This document shows positions 45,805 to 56,196 of a DNA stretch of 64,000 nucleotides, piece after piece. The notes beneath the pieces are model-generated. The model made no database searches, was not told the origin of the DNA, and saw only the letters and a program-made list of their open reading frames with translations. A program made the position numbers and the translations under genes. Positions within the stretch are counted from its first letter, which is position 1. Each line of letters opens with the position of its first letter. Source of the DNA: Tissierella sp. P1 (lineage in GTDB: Bacteria > Bacillota > Clostridia > Tissierellales > Tissierellaceae); contig NZ_NPMN01000005.1 in the NCBI RefSeq assembly GCF_002266425.1, positions 1 through 64,000 on the forward strand. The letters are read 5' to 3'.

Positions 45805-47675
45805 ATGAAAATCAATAGTATTAAAGAACTCATAGACATTTCTGAAAGATTTAAGAATTCCTTAGATAAACAATATAAACAAGTATTGGTTTGTGGTGGA
45901 ACAGGCTGTGTAGCAGGAGGATCTTTAGAGGTATATGCTGAGATAAAAAGATTGATAGAAGAAAAAGGTTTATTAGCTAAAGTTGAATTATATGAAGAAG
46001 ATAAGGGAATAGGAATTAAGAAATCTGGTTGTCATGGATTTTGTGAGGCAGGGCCGTTAGTTAGAATTGAACCTGATAAATTTTTATATTTAAAGGTAAA
46101 AGTAGAAGACTGTGAAGAAATAGTAAACTCTACTTTAGTAGAGGGAAAGCCAGTTGAAAGGCTTATGTACAATGTAGGAGATAAGGTTTATCATGAGCAG
46201 GAAGAAATACCTTTTTATAAATCTCAAACTAGAGTTGTATTAGAACATTGTGGACATATAGATGCAGAATCAATTCAAGAATATATTGCATATGGTGGAT
46301 ATCAAGCATTAGCTAAGGCTATAGGCACAATGACACCAGAGGAAGTATGTAAAGAAATATCTGATGCGAGTCTTAGAGGAAGAGGAGGCGGAGGATATCC
46401 TGCTGGAAAGAAATGGTCTCAAGTTCTTTCTTATTCCAGTGATATGAAATATGTAATATGTAATGGTGATGAAGGAGACCCAGGTGCATTTATGGATAGA
46501 TCCCTTATGGAGGGAGACCCTCATAATATAATTGAAGGTATGGCTATTGCGGCCTATGCTACTGGAGCCTCTGAAGGATATATCTATGTTAGAGCAGAGT
46601 ATCCATTAGCAGTAGCTAGACTTAATAAAGCCATAGAGCAAGCAAGGGAAATAGGACTATTAGGTAAAAATATTCTAGGCACAGGCTTAAACTTTGATCT
46701 TCATGTTAATCAAGGAGCAGGAGCTTTTGTATGTGGTGAAGGTAGTGCACTTATTGCTTCAATCGAAGGTGAAAGGGGAATGCCTAGAGTAAAGGCAAAA
46801 AGAACTGTAGAAGAAGGACTTTGGAGAAAACCTACTGTTCTAAACAATGTTGAAACATTTGCTAATGTTAGACATATAATCATGAATGGCGCTGAATGGT
46901 ACAGATCTTTTGGTACTAAAGGCAGCCAGGTACAAAGGCCTTTGCACTGACTGGAAATGTTAATAATACTGGACTTATAGAAGTACCAATGGGTACTACT
47001 CTTAGAGAGATAATATTTAACATAGGTGGCGGAATAAAAGATAATAAGAAGTTTAAGGCTGTACAAATAGGTGGTCCATCAGGTGGATGCTTAACGGAAG
47101 AGCATTTAGACATGGCGTTGGATTTCGATTCGCTGACAGATGCTGGTGCTATGATAGGCTCTGGCGGAATGGTAATTATGGATGAAGATACTTGTATGGT
47201 AGAAGTAGCTAGATTCTTTATGAACTTTACTCAAAATGAATCCTGTGGTAAATGCGTTCCTTGTAGGGAAGGTACAAAGATTATGCTTAGTATTCTAGAA
47301 AAAATTGTATCAGGTAAAGGAACTGTTGAGGATTTAGACCTACTTGAAGAGCTATCAGATACAATAACGAATACTGCACTTTGTGGATTAGGTAAGACAG
47401 CTGCCAATCCTGTAGTTAGCTCATTGAAATATTTTAGGGATGAATATTTAACCCATGTGGTAGATAAGAAATGCCCTACAAAGACTTGTCAAGGTCTAAA
47501 GGTAATAGAGATAAGCCCTGAGCTTTGTAAAGGATGTAGTAAATGTAGTAGAATTTGTCCTGTAGGTGCAATTAGTGGCAAAATAAAGGAACCATATATA
47601 ATAGATCAAAGTAAATGTATCAAATGCGGTGCTTGTATAGAATCCTGCGCATTTACAGCTATAAAGGAGGCTTAG
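45805..47675 (+). CDS. hydB: NAD(H)-dependent [FeFe] hydrogenase beta subunit, NuoF-like (single-base frameshift)
   Basis: The diaphorase subunit: an N-terminal thioredoxin-like [2Fe-2S] domain (GTGCVAGG, SGCHGFCEAGP), the NADH/FMN domain (RGRGGGGYPAGKKW, CNGDEGDPGAFMDR), the ESCGKCVPCREG cluster site and a C-terminal 2[4Fe-4S] domain (CKGCSKCSRICP, CIKCGACIESC). The frame is lost near 46925: KGS-QVQR should be KGS-PGTK, one C missing before CCAGG. Frame one ends at 46950 and frame two carries on to 47675. One added base gives 623 residues, normal for HydB. Confidence 0.92.
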
Positions 47676-47678
47676 GCT

Positions 47679-49381
47679 ATGAAGGGTACAATGATTGTAG
47701 ACGGCAGAAAAGTAGAATTTGATCAAGAGAAAAATGTATTGGAAGTAGTGAGAAAAGCTGGTATCAATTTACCAACATTCTGCTATCACTCTGAGTTAAG
47801 TATTTATGGTGCTTGTAGAATGTGTATAGTTGAAGATAAATGGGGCGGTACATTTGCTTCCTGTTCCCAATTACCAAAGGATGGTATGGAGGTATTTACA
47901 AATACTCCAAAGGTACAAAAATACAGAAAGACAATACTTGAAATGATACTAGCAAACCACGACAGAGATTGTACTGCTTGTGATAGAACTGGAAAATGTG
48001 AGCTGCAAGAATTAGCTATTAGATTTGGCATTAAAGATATTAGATTTGACCATATAGGAAAAAGATTACCGATAGATAAATCCAGTTTAAGTATAATTAG
48101 AAACCCTAATAAATGTATTCTATGCGGCGACTGCGTAAGGGTATGTGAAGAGGTGCAAGGAGTAGGAGCTTTGAGTTTTGCACATAGAGGTTCAAATATG
48201 ACAGTATCACCAGCATTTGATAGAGATATTGCAGAAGTAAATTGTATAAACTGCGGACAATGTAGAGCAGTTTGTCCTACAGGAGCCATTATTATAAAAA
48301 TGATAATCAAAAGGTATGGGAAGCAGTTCACGATAAATCAAAGAGAGTAATAGCACAGATTGCCCCAGCCGTAAGAGTTGCTTTAGGTGAGGAATTTGGA
48401 CTAAATCCTGGAGAAGTAACTATAGGAAAAATAGTATCAGCTCTTAAAACTCTTGGAGTTGATGAAGTTTATGATACTGCCTTTGCTGCTGATATGACTG
48501 TAATAGAGGAAAGTAAGGAATTTGTAGAAAGATTAATTACAGGAGAAAATTTACCATTATTCACTTCCTGTTGTCCAGGATGGGTGAAATTTGCAGAAAA
48601 TAAGTTCCCAGACATGGTTGATAATATTTCTACATGTAAATCCCCGCAGCAAATGTTCGGAGCAGTTATAAAGGAATATTATAAGGACAAAGATAAAAAA
48701 GAAGGTAAAGAAACAATAATGATTTCAGTAATGCCTTGTACTGCTAAAAAAGCAGAAGCAGCTAGAGAAGAACTTCAGCATAATGGTGTTAGAGATGTAG
48801 ATGTAGTAATTACAACTCAAGAGCTGGCACTTCTTATTAGAGAAGCAGGAATTATCTTTGACCAGTTAGAAGAAGAATCCTTTGATATGCCATTTGGATT
48901 AGCAAGTGGATCAGGAATAATATTTGGAGCTACTGGTGGAGTTACTGAAGCTGTAGTTACTAGATTATTAAGAGATAAACCTGACCATTCTGCAAAAGAC
49001 ATATTGTTTAGCAATGTAAGAGGAATGGATAATCTAAAGGAAGCAGTATTTAATGTAGATGGAAAAGAAGTTAAGATTGCTATAGTACATGGTTTGAAAA
49101 GTGCAGATGAATTGATAAAGCAAATAAAAGCAGGAGAAAGACATTATGATTTCATAGAAGTAATGGCCTGTCCAGGTGGATGTATAGCTGGTGGAGGACA
49201 ACCGGTTCCAATGAATAAAGAAATGAGAAAAGAGAGAGCTAAGGGGCTTTATAAGCTTGATAGAACATCACATATAAAGAGCTCAGAGAAAAATCCATTA
49301 GTAATGTCATTGTTTGAAGATATACTAAAGGATAATCATGAACTATTACATGTGCATAAGAAAGCTGAAGCTGAAATGTAA
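47679..49381 (+). CDS. hydA: [FeFe] hydrogenase catalytic subunit (single-base frameshift)
   Basis: N-terminal [2Fe-2S] domain (CYHSELSIYGACRMC), a His-Cys3 [4Fe-4S] site (HDRDCTACDRTGKC), two [4Fe-4S] clusters (CILCGDC, CINCGQC) and the H-cluster domain with L1 FTSCCPGW, L2 MPCTAKKAEA and L3 EVMACPGGCIAGGG. The frame breaks near 48300 (PTGAII then DNQKVWEAV): one A is missing in AAAAA. Frame one ends at 48350 and frame two covers the H-domain to 49381. Corrected length is 567 residues. With HydB and HydC it forms an NAD(H)-linked, possibly electron-bifurcating hydrogenase. Confidence 0.93.
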
Positions 49382-49408
49382 TTTTGAATTTTGAATTATT
49401 AATTGAAG

Positions 49409-49445
49409 AATTGGCAGTATGGAGGTTATTTCCATATTGCCAATT
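49409..49445 (+). other. Stem-loop between hydA and hydE
   Basis: AATTGGCAGTATGGA pairs with TTCCATATTGCCAATT with one mismatch. There is no T-run after it, so it may be a processing or stability element, or a weak terminator, that separates structural and maturase genes. Confidence 0.45.
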
Positions 49446-49483
49446 ATAATATTATTTAGAAACCAAAGAAGAGGAAATAAGTT

Positions 49484-50533
49484 ATGAAAAAATTAATAGA
49501 TAAGCTTTATAAAACTAATAAATTAGAATATGATGAGCTAGTATATGTCTTAAATAATATTGAAGAGTCTGGGAAGGACTATCTTATAGAAAAGGCTCAT
49601 GAAACAAGAATAGGAGCCTATGGAGATAAGGTTTATATGAGGGGCCTAATAGAATTTACAAACTATTGTAAGAAGGGCTGTAAATATTGTGGTATAAGTG
49701 CATCAAATAAAAATGTAGAAAGATATAGGTTGAGTCCAGAAGAAATACTCTTTTGTTGTGAAATCGGATATAACTTAGGCTATAGAACATTTGTTCTTCA
49801 GGGCGGAGAAGATGATTATTATTCAGATGATATGATAATTGAAATAATCATCGCTATAAAAGATAAATACCCTGATGTTGCCATAACACTTTCAATAGGT
49901 GAAAAGTCTTATGATTCTTATGAAAGATATCATAGTGCAGGTACAGATAGATATCTTCTACGACATGAAACAGCTAGCAGAGAATTATTCGAAAGAATAC
50001 ACACTAATTCAAGCTATGATAATAGAATGGAATGCCTTTGGAATTTAAAGAAAATAGGATACCAAGTAGGAGCTGGATTTATGGTTGGTATACCAACACA
50101 AACCAAAGAAGATTTAGCAAAGGACCTTTTGTTCTTAAAGGAGTTAGAACCAGAGATGGTAGGCATAGGACCTTTTATTCCACATAAGGACACTATTTAT
50201 AAGGATGAATTAGGTGGTACACTTGAAGATACTATTACTATGATTGCTCTAACTAGATTGTTTTTACCTTATTCACTATTACCGGCAACAACAGCTTTAG
50301 GTACAATTCATCCCATTGGAAGAGAGCAGGGAATAAAGGCAGGAGCCAATGTAGTGATGCCAAATCTATCTCCTACTAATGTGAGGGAAAAATACTCTTT
50401 ATATGACGGAAAGATTTGTACTGGGGATGAGGCGGCAGAGTGTAGAAATTGTATAGAGAAAAGAATAGTATCATCAGGATTTTCTATAGATATGTCTAGA
50501 GGAGACAATATAAAGTGGAGGGAAAAAAGATGA
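49484..50533 (+). CDS. hydE: [FeFe] hydrogenase H-cluster radical SAM maturase HydE
   Basis: A 349-residue radical SAM enzyme with CKKGCKYCG (about residues 64-72), FVLQGGEDDYY as the SAM site and a TIM barrel. It helps build the dithiomethylamine-bridged diiron unit of the H-cluster. GAGGAAATAAG precedes the start. Its stop overlaps the HydG start by ATGA. Confidence 0.93.
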   Translation: MKKLIDKLYKTNKLEYDELVYVLNNIEESGKDYLIEKAHETRIGAYGDKVYMRGLIEFTNYCKKGCKYCGISASNKNVERYRLSPEEILFCCEIGYNLGYRTFVLQGGEDDYYSDDMIIEIIIAIKDKYPDVAITLSIGEKSYDSYERYHSAGTDRYLLRHETASRELFERIHTNSSYDNRMECLWNLKKIGYQVGAGFMVGIPTQTKEDLAKDLLFLKELEPEMVGIGPFIPHKDTIYKDELGGTLEDTITMIALTRLFLPYSLLPATTALGTIHPIGREQGIKAGANVVMPNLSPTNVREKYSLYDGKICTGDEAAECRNCIEKRIVSSGFSIDMSRGDNIKWREKR

Positions 50534-51902
50534 TTGACCATGAACTCATATATAATCTATTGGAAGAAGGAAAGAATGCAACGAAGGAAGATATTAAAGA
50601 GATATTAGATAGAGCAAAAAATAAAACGGGACTGTCTCATAGAGATATAGCTATTTTACTTCAAGCTGAAGATGAAGGGGATCTAAAGGAAATCTTTAAA
50701 ATAGCAGGTGAGATAAAAAAGAAAATATATGGCAATCGAATTGTAATCTTTGCACCACTTTATCTAAGTGATTATTGTGTAAATAACTGTGTCTACTGTG
50801 GATATAAGAGAAATAATAATTTCAAAAGAAGAAAGCTAACAAGAGAAGAAATACAAGAAGAAGTAAAATTACTAGAAAAGATGGGACATAAAAGATTGGC
50901 TCTGGAAGCAGGAGAAGACCCAATAAATTGTAATATAGACTATATTCTAGATGCTATAAAAGCAATCTATGAAACGCAAAATGATAATGGTACCATAAGA
51001 AGAGTAAATGTAAATATAGCCTCAACTACAGTAGAAAATTATAGAAAATTAAAGGATGCAGGTATAGGCACTTATATATTATTCCAAGAAACCTATCATA
51101 AACCTACCTATGAGAAAATGCATCTAAACGGACCAAAGGCAAATTATGAGTATCATTTAACTGCATTCAACAGAGCTATGGAAGGCGGCGTAGATGATGT
51201 AGGGGCAGGAGTATTATTTGGACTACATGACTACAAATTTGAAGTATTAGCTTTGATGCTTCATAATGAATACTTGGAAAATAAATATGGAGTGGGCTTC
51301 CACACAATATCAGTTCCAAGGATTAAAAAGGCTGAAGGTATGGATTTGAATCTATTTCCTCATATAGTTACAGATGCTGAATTCAAGAAAATCGTTGCTA
51401 TAATAAGGCTTGCAGTTCCATTTACAGGAATTATCCTATCTACAAGGGAAACCCATGAAATGAGAAAGGAAGTAATAGAATATGGAGTATCTCAGGTAAG
51501 TGCTGGTTCATGCACAGGTGTAGGTGGGTACAAGGAAAGTGAAGAAAAGAAAAATAAACCTCAATTCGAGGTAGCGGATAATAGAAAACCCTTTGAAGTA
51601 ATTAAGGAATTAATAGACGAGGGTCATATCCCTTCCTATTGTACGGCCTGCTATAGGATGGTAGAACTGGGGACAGATTTATGCAATTAGCAAAATCAGG
51701 GCAGATACAAAATGTTTGTGGACCTAATGCACTAATGACATTATTGGAATATGCATTAGACTATGGTGACGGAGAACTACAGAGTACAGTAAATAATATG
51801 ATAGCAAGAGAAATAGAAAATATAGAGAGAGAAGATATAAGAAATCTTCTTCTAGAAAAAATAGACAAGATAAAAAAAGGGGAAAGGGATTTATATTTAT
51901 AG
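50530..51902 (+). CDS. hydG: [FeFe] hydrogenase H-cluster radical SAM maturase HydG (single-base frameshift)
   Basis: Radical SAM tyrosine lyase that makes CO and CN ligands for the H-cluster. CVNNCVYCGYK binds the catalytic cluster. The C-terminal auxiliary cluster needs CTACYR and a later Cys: the first frame ends wrongly after CTACYRM, and the proper continuation GRTGDRFMQLAKSGQIQNVC lies in the next frame, to 51902. One G is missing near 51660 (ATGGTAG should be ATGGGTAG). Corrected length is 457 residues, as expected. ATG 50530 has GGAGGG upstream. Confidence 0.92.
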
Positions 51903-51915
51903 ATAGGAGAGGAAT

Positions 51916-53127
51916 ATGAACAATACGCCAAGAGCCAATAGAAAACATATAGGATTTTACGGAAAAAGAAATGCAGGAAAATCATCTATTATGAATGCTA
52001 TTATAGGGCAAGAAATATCCTTAGTATCGGAAATCAAAGGCACTACAACAGATCCAGTATCTAAATCGGTAGAGTTAATTCCCTTTGGACCTGTGGTATT
52101 TATAGATACAGGAGGCATAGATGATGAAGGGCATCTAGGAGAACTAAGAGTAGAGAAAACCATAAAGACCTTGGAAAAGATAGACTTTGCTATCTATGTA
52201 ATGGAAATAACTGATATAGATGATAACTATAATAAAGAATTTGTAGAGGAATTTAAAAAAAGAGATATTTCCTATATTATAGTTATAAATAAAACTGATA
52301 TAGTATCAGAGGGAAGATTAGGAGAAATTAAAAGTAATATAGATAATGAGAAGAAATGGGAAAATGTAGTTTTTGTATCTACAACAGATAATACTACAAT
52401 ATCTTATCTAAAGGATGAATTAATAAAAAATCTAGATGCAGATAAGGAAGAGGAGACTTTAATAGGTGATATCATTCCCTACGGAGGCAAAGTAATAATG
52501 GTAGTTCCCATAGATGCAGAAGCACCAAAGGGAAGACTAATTCTACCTCAAGTACAATTGATTAGAGACTGTTTAGATCATGGTATAAAATCTTATGTAG
52601 TGAGAGATACAGAACTAGCCTCAGCTATAGATGACTTAAAGGATATAGACCTTGTAGTCACAGACTCACAAGCCTTTAAAGAAGTAGATAAAATAGTACC
52701 AAAAAGTATAAACCTCACTAGTTTTTCTATTATAATGGCTAGACAAAAGGGAGACTTAAACACATTCTTAGAAGGTATAAAGGTTATAGAAAGTTTAAAA
52801 GAAAAAGAAACTCCCAAAATTCTAATCATGGAAAGCTGCTCTCACAATACCTCTCATGAAGATATAGGCAAGGTGAAGATTCCAAAGCTATTAACAAAAC
52901 ATCTAGGAAAAGAAATAGATTATCATTTTAGAATGGGAGAAGATTTCCCTAAGGATTTAGAAACTTACGATTTAGTTATTCACTGTGGATCTTGTATGTT
53001 GAATAAGAAGACTATGGAAACTAGAATGAGAGTTTGTAGTGATAAAGGAGTACCTATTACTAATTATGGTATATTATTGGCATATTTGACTGGAATATTG
53101 AATAGGGCTGTGAAGGTATTTATATAG
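51916..53127 (+). CDS. hydF: [FeFe] hydrogenase H-cluster maturation GTPase HydF
   Basis: A 403-residue GTPase and scaffold that receives the diiron precursor and inserts it into HydA. G-domain motifs GKRNAGKSS, GTTTDPV, DTGG and NKTD are present, and the C-terminal cluster site HCGSC with an upstream SCSHNTSHED segment binds [4Fe-4S]. It lies 13 bases after hydG. The hydE-hydG-hydF operon ends at the terminator at 53141. Confidence 0.94.
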   Translation: MNNTPRANRKHIGFYGKRNAGKSSIMNAIIGQEISLVSEIKGTTTDPVSKSVELIPFGPVVFIDTGGIDDEGHLGELRVEKTIKTLEKIDFAIYVMEITDIDDNYNKEFVEEFKKRDISYIIVINKTDIVSEGRLGEIKSNIDNEKKWENVVFVSTTDNTTISYLKDELIKNLDADKEEETLIGDIIPYGGKVIMVVPIDAEAPKGRLILPQVQLIRDCLDHGIKSYVVRDTELASAIDDLKDIDLVVTDSQAFKEVDKIVPKSINLTSFSIIMARQKGDLNTFLEGIKVIESLKEKETPKILIMESCSHNTSHEDIGKVKIPKLLTKHLGKEIDYHFRMGEDFPKDLETYDLVIHCGSCMLNKKTMETRMRVCSDKGVPITNYGILLAYLTGILNRAVKVFI

Positions 53128-53596
53128 AGGGAAGATATGACAAAGCATTCAATTGGAAGATTAAATGCTTTGTTTATTTTTGTCGAAATTTGTATTATGG
53201 AAAATAAAGGAATATGGGGAGGTTTGGCGAATAGGTAATATAGGATAGGAGTTATTGGGTAATTTAAAATATATACTCATGCATCAAAGAATAGTATAAG
53301 AAAGATAAGAAGTCATTTAGATGATATATTTTAATGGTTGAGATTTTACTTGAGGTGGTGATGGTAGAAGGAACTATTATAGTATAATATTCTCAAACTT
53401 TGATTTGGCAAATATAGAAAAACTAGAGGTATTACTGAGCTAGAGGTTCAGGAATACAATAGTTATAGGAAATGATGATATCGGAGCAGTTTTTTGGGGA
53501 CTTGTTTGAAAAAATGTCGAAGAGGGATATATATTGAGGTATTGTCTATACGTGTTTGTAGAATATTATTCATTTGGAAGTTAAAGGGGGTAAACA
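53128..53596. other. Intergenic region with repeat A and a gene remnant
   Basis: No intact gene. It holds repeat A/terminator (53141-53240) and a short frame at about 53463-53537 reading MMISEQFFGDLFEKMS, similar to remnants at 57503 and 58305. Confidence 0.5.
53141..53240 (+). repeat. Intergenic repeat A (contains the hydF terminator)
   Basis: CAAAGCATT (53141-53149) pairs with AATGCTTTG (53164-53172), then TTTATTTTT. The block up to about 53240 (AAGGAATATGG, GAATAGGTAATATA) is repeated imperfectly at 54603-54700. Confidence 0.65.
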
Positions 53597-54409
53597 ATGA
53601 AAATAGGATGTAATTTATCAACAGAGTTAATTGAATTAATTGATGAAAAAAAGGTATCCGTTGATTATGTAAAAATTGCTTTATCAAAATCAGATGAAGA
53701 AATACCAGTTAAGTATAAAAAATATGGAAAGTTATTGTTGCATGGTGTAGGTACAGATGTACCACAGCATACTGGTACTACTAAATTAAGTGGTGTAGAT
53801 TGGAATCAAGTAAAAGATAAAGTTAAATTTTGTAATAGTAGTTTCATTGGTTTGCATTGTGGAACATATAATTCTGACTGGGATGGACAAGAAATAACAT
53901 TTGAAATGGTAAAAGAGCGTATGGGATATTCTTTAAAGTTATGGAAAGAAAATCTTGATGTAGAAATTTTAATTGAAAATGTTCCATTTACTCCATATTA
54001 CGAAATTAATAGTCCTAAGATTATTAAGCATTCAGTTTCTCCTAAACTAATAAGTGAGTTATGTAGTGAATATGAAGTAGGGCTGTTGCTTGATTTAGCA
54101 CATGCAAAAGTAGCAGCAAGCGGCTTAGGTTTACCGTTAATAGATTATTTGTTAGCATTGCCGTTGGAGCGAGTAAAGGAAATTCATACGGTGGGTACAA
54201 GGACAACTGATGATGGATTAAGGGATAATCATTTAGAAATGACCGAAGAAGACTATGAGACCTTAGAGTTTGCATTAAGAATGACAAAACCTGAAATAGT
54301 TACTTTAGAATATGGGGGTTTTGGAGAACATTATTCATGGCGAAGCGATAAAAATGTCATAGAAAGACAATTAAAAAAGATAGATGAAATTGTTCGTAAG
54401 AAAATCTAA
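53597..54409 (+). CDS. MNIO-superfamily (DUF692-like) multinuclear iron enzyme, stand-alone
   Basis: A 270-residue TIM-barrel protein. The metal-ligand pattern of multinuclear non-heme iron oxidative enzymes (MbnB/TglH class) is visible in order: LLLHGVG, GLHCGTYN, LIENVPF, LLLDLAHAKV, EIHTVGTR, DNHLEMTEED and TLEYGG. These enzymes oxidise cysteines or other residues of ribosomal peptides, usually with a partner protein and a precursor in the same operon; neither is seen here. RBS AAAGGGGG. A general xylose-isomerase-like barrel is the alternative. It is flanked by repeats A and B. Confidence 0.7.
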   Translation: MKIGCNLSTELIELIDEKKVSVDYVKIALSKSDEEIPVKYKKYGKLLLHGVGTDVPQHTGTTKLSGVDWNQVKDKVKFCNSSFIGLHCGTYNSDWDGQEITFEMVKERMGYSLKLWKENLDVEILIENVPFTPYYEINSPKIIKHSVSPKLISELCSEYEVGLLLDLAHAKVAASGLGLPLIDYLLALPLERVKEIHTVGTRTTDDGLRDNHLEMTEEDYETLEFALRMTKPEIVTLEYGGFGEHYSWRSDKNVIERQLKKIDEIVRKKI

Positions 54410-54465
54410 TTCTGAATCTTTTTATTATGCAAAGGTTTATGGTAGATAAAAAGCAACATCACTTC

Positions 54466-54554
54466 CTATAACAGAGAGTTCCCAACATCCATCAGCAATT
54501 AGAGTTGCGAGTTGTGAGAGCTGACTGACGTCGTGAACACTCAAAACGTTATCT
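54466..54554. repeat. attC-like palindromic element alpha
   Basis: The left end CTATAAC-aga-GAGTTC faces the right end GAAC-a-CTC-aaaac-GTTATCT, so ATAAC pairs with GTTAT and GAGTTC with GAACACTC. This two-box inverted layout, with unequal inner boxes, is that of integron attC sites, although GTTATCT departs from the GTTRRRY consensus. Confidence 0.45.
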
Positions 54555-54602
54555 GAAATGGGAAAGAGAGACAGGAGTAGTGTCCCAAGTAAGTAATGTG
54601 AT

Positions 54603-54700
54603 AAGCATTCAATTGAGAGATTGGATGCTTTGTTTATTTTATAAAAATTTTATGAAATATAGAGGAATATAGAAAATTTTGTAGAATAAGTAATGTATGT
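54603..54700 (+). repeat. Intergenic repeat B
   Basis: Imperfect copy of repeat A: AAGCATTCAATTG, GATGCTTTGTTTATTTT, AGAGGAATATAG and GAATAAGTAATG occur in the same order. A and B flank the MNIO gene as direct repeats. Confidence 0.65.
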
Positions 54701-54776
54701 GTTCTAACATATAATGATTGTAAACTTGTATAGTATTAAAGTATATAGAAAATAAAAATTTTAGGGGGATTTGAAA

Positions 54777-55247
54777 ATGAATGTTTATGAAAAAGCCATA
54801 GAGGTTATGAGTGAATTATTCGCAAAGGATTATCAGCTTGCAATGGCTACCGTAAAAGACAATATACCATCAGTTCGATTTGTGGACACTTTCTATGAAG
54901 ATGGCTCATTTTATGTAGTTACATATTCAAAATCACAAAAGGTTCAGGAATTGAAGAACAACAGTCAAGTTGCACTATGCAATAAGCTATACCGCTTTAG
55001 CGGAAATGGCTATAATATTGGACATCCATTACTAACGGAAAATAAAGAAATTAGAGAAAAATTGATAAAGGTATTTGAGCCTTGGTATTTCGCACATAAT
55101 AATGAAAATGATGAAAATATGTGTTATATAAGAATTGAACTTAAGGAAGGGTTTTTCTATAAGGATGGAGTAGGTTATAAAGTAAACTTTCAACAAAAAG
55201 AAGCAGAGCAGTTTCCGTTCGATATTGATATTGTCCCTGTATCATGA
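54777..55247 (+). CDS. Pyridoxamine 5'-phosphate oxidase family protein
   Basis: A 156-residue FMN-binding split-barrel protein, homologous to that at 13156: AMATVKDNIPSVRFVDTFYEDGSFYVVTYSKSQK (positions about 20-53) and VALCNKLYRFSGNGYNIGHP. ATG 54777 is preferred since AGGGGG lies 8 bases upstream. Substrate unknown; relatives act on small redox substrates or confer drug tolerance. Confidence 0.8.
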   Translation: MNVYEKAIEVMSELFAKDYQLAMATVKDNIPSVRFVDTFYEDGSFYVVTYSKSQKVQELKNNSQVALCNKLYRFSGNGYNIGHPLLTENKEIREKLIKVFEPWYFAHNNENDENMCYIRIELKEGFFYKDGVGYKVNFQQKEAEQFPFDIDIVPVS

Positions 55248-55313
55248 TTTCTAAATCTTGCTATATTAGTATAGGAGTCCATATACTTGGACATATCGAT
55301 GTCATTTAAAAAA

Positions 55314-55401
55314 TTTGTTGAACATTGAAGAAGGAGCGGAAGAAGAGGGAGAAGATTTAACTCTAAAAGATATATCTAGCAAAGCACTTAAATCTACTTA
55401 G
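55314..55401 (+). pseudogene. C-terminal coding remnant
   Basis: A short open frame reads NIEEGAEEEGEDLTLKDISS and stops at 55401. It has no start codon or ribosome site and looks like the tail of a lost gene. Confidence 0.35.
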
Positions 55402-55440
55402 GGTTATAGTCAAGTCCATGAATAATAAAAATTGAGGTGA

Positions 55441-56196
55441 ATGACTACGATAGAATATTTGGGTAAAGTAATAACAGTAAAGATTGATAGACCGATGGGA
55501 AGTAAGCATCCTAAACATAATTTTATATATCCAATAAATTATGGATATATTGAAGGAACTAAAGCAGGAGATGGTGGGGAGATTTATGCATATATTCTTG
55601 GTATATTCGAGCCTATAAGTAGCTTTAAGGGGAAGGTTATTGGTATCATAAAGAGGAACGATGATGCAGAGGACAAGCTAGTAGTTGCAGAAGAACTAAA
55701 TGATTATGATAAGTATCAGATTAAGGCTTTAACTGAATTTCAAGAGAGATTTTTTGATAGCGAAGTAATAACTTTAGATTATTTAAGAAGCTCAATAAGG
55801 AATACTGTACGAGGCTTATTGAGAAAAGAAAATAAGGTTTTAGTTCTTGAAGAGGAATATAAGGGGGAAGTATACTATTATTTGCCAGGTGGAGGAATTG
55901 AGTTTTTAGAAACTAGCGAAGATGCATTGAAACGAGAGATGAAAGAAGAGCTTAATATAGATATAATAGACTATAGTTTATCACATATAATAAGCAACAT
56001 ATTTGAAATAGATGGTATAAAAGCCCATGAGATCGTTCAGATATATGAACTTTACAATATAGAAGACGGAAAATTAATTGGTGGGACAACTATGGAAGGA
56101 GATATAATGCCCTGTACGATGAAATGGATTGAAATTGATGAGCTAATAAATGGTACTAAGAAATTATATCCTAAAGAATTGATCAAGCTATTATAA
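55441..56196 (+). CDS. Inorganic pyrophosphatase-like domain fused to a Nudix hydrolase
   Basis: A 251-residue two-domain protein. Residues 1 to about 110 resemble a clostridial inorganic pyrophosphatase-like domain (VKIDRPMGSKHPKHNFIYPI, NYGYIEGTKAGDGGEIYAY, DDAEDKLVV). Residues about 118-251 form a Nudix domain with the box GGIEFLETSEDALKREMKEE (the Gly of the last GU pair is Asn). GAGGTG lies only two bases before ATG, and no other start fits, so translation may be weak. It would hydrolyse a nucleoside diphosphate derivative; the first domain may act on the product or be a binding module. Confidence 0.75.
   Translation: MTTIEYLGKVITVKIDRPMGSKHPKHNFIYPINYGYIEGTKAGDGGEIYAYILGIFEPISSFKGKVIGIIKRNDDAEDKLVVAEELNDYDKYQIKALTEFQERFFDSEVITLDYLRSSIRNTVRGLLRKENKVLVLEEEYKGEVYYYLPGGGIEFLETSEDALKREMKEELNIDIIDYSLSHIISNIFEIDGIKAHEIVQIYELYNIEDGKLIGGTTMEGDIMPCTMKWIEIDELINGTKKLYPKELIKLL

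Larger units (their letters stand above)
54410..54776. other. Intergenic region with attC-like site alpha and repeat B
   Basis: No gene. It contains an imperfect palindrome with attC-like ends (54466-54554), repeat B (54603-54700) and the leader of the PNPOx-like gene. Confidence 0.5.

Noticed and set aside
51681..51902. Separate small gene after hydG
   Set aside because: It is the C-terminal auxiliary-cluster region of HydG, displaced by one missing base.
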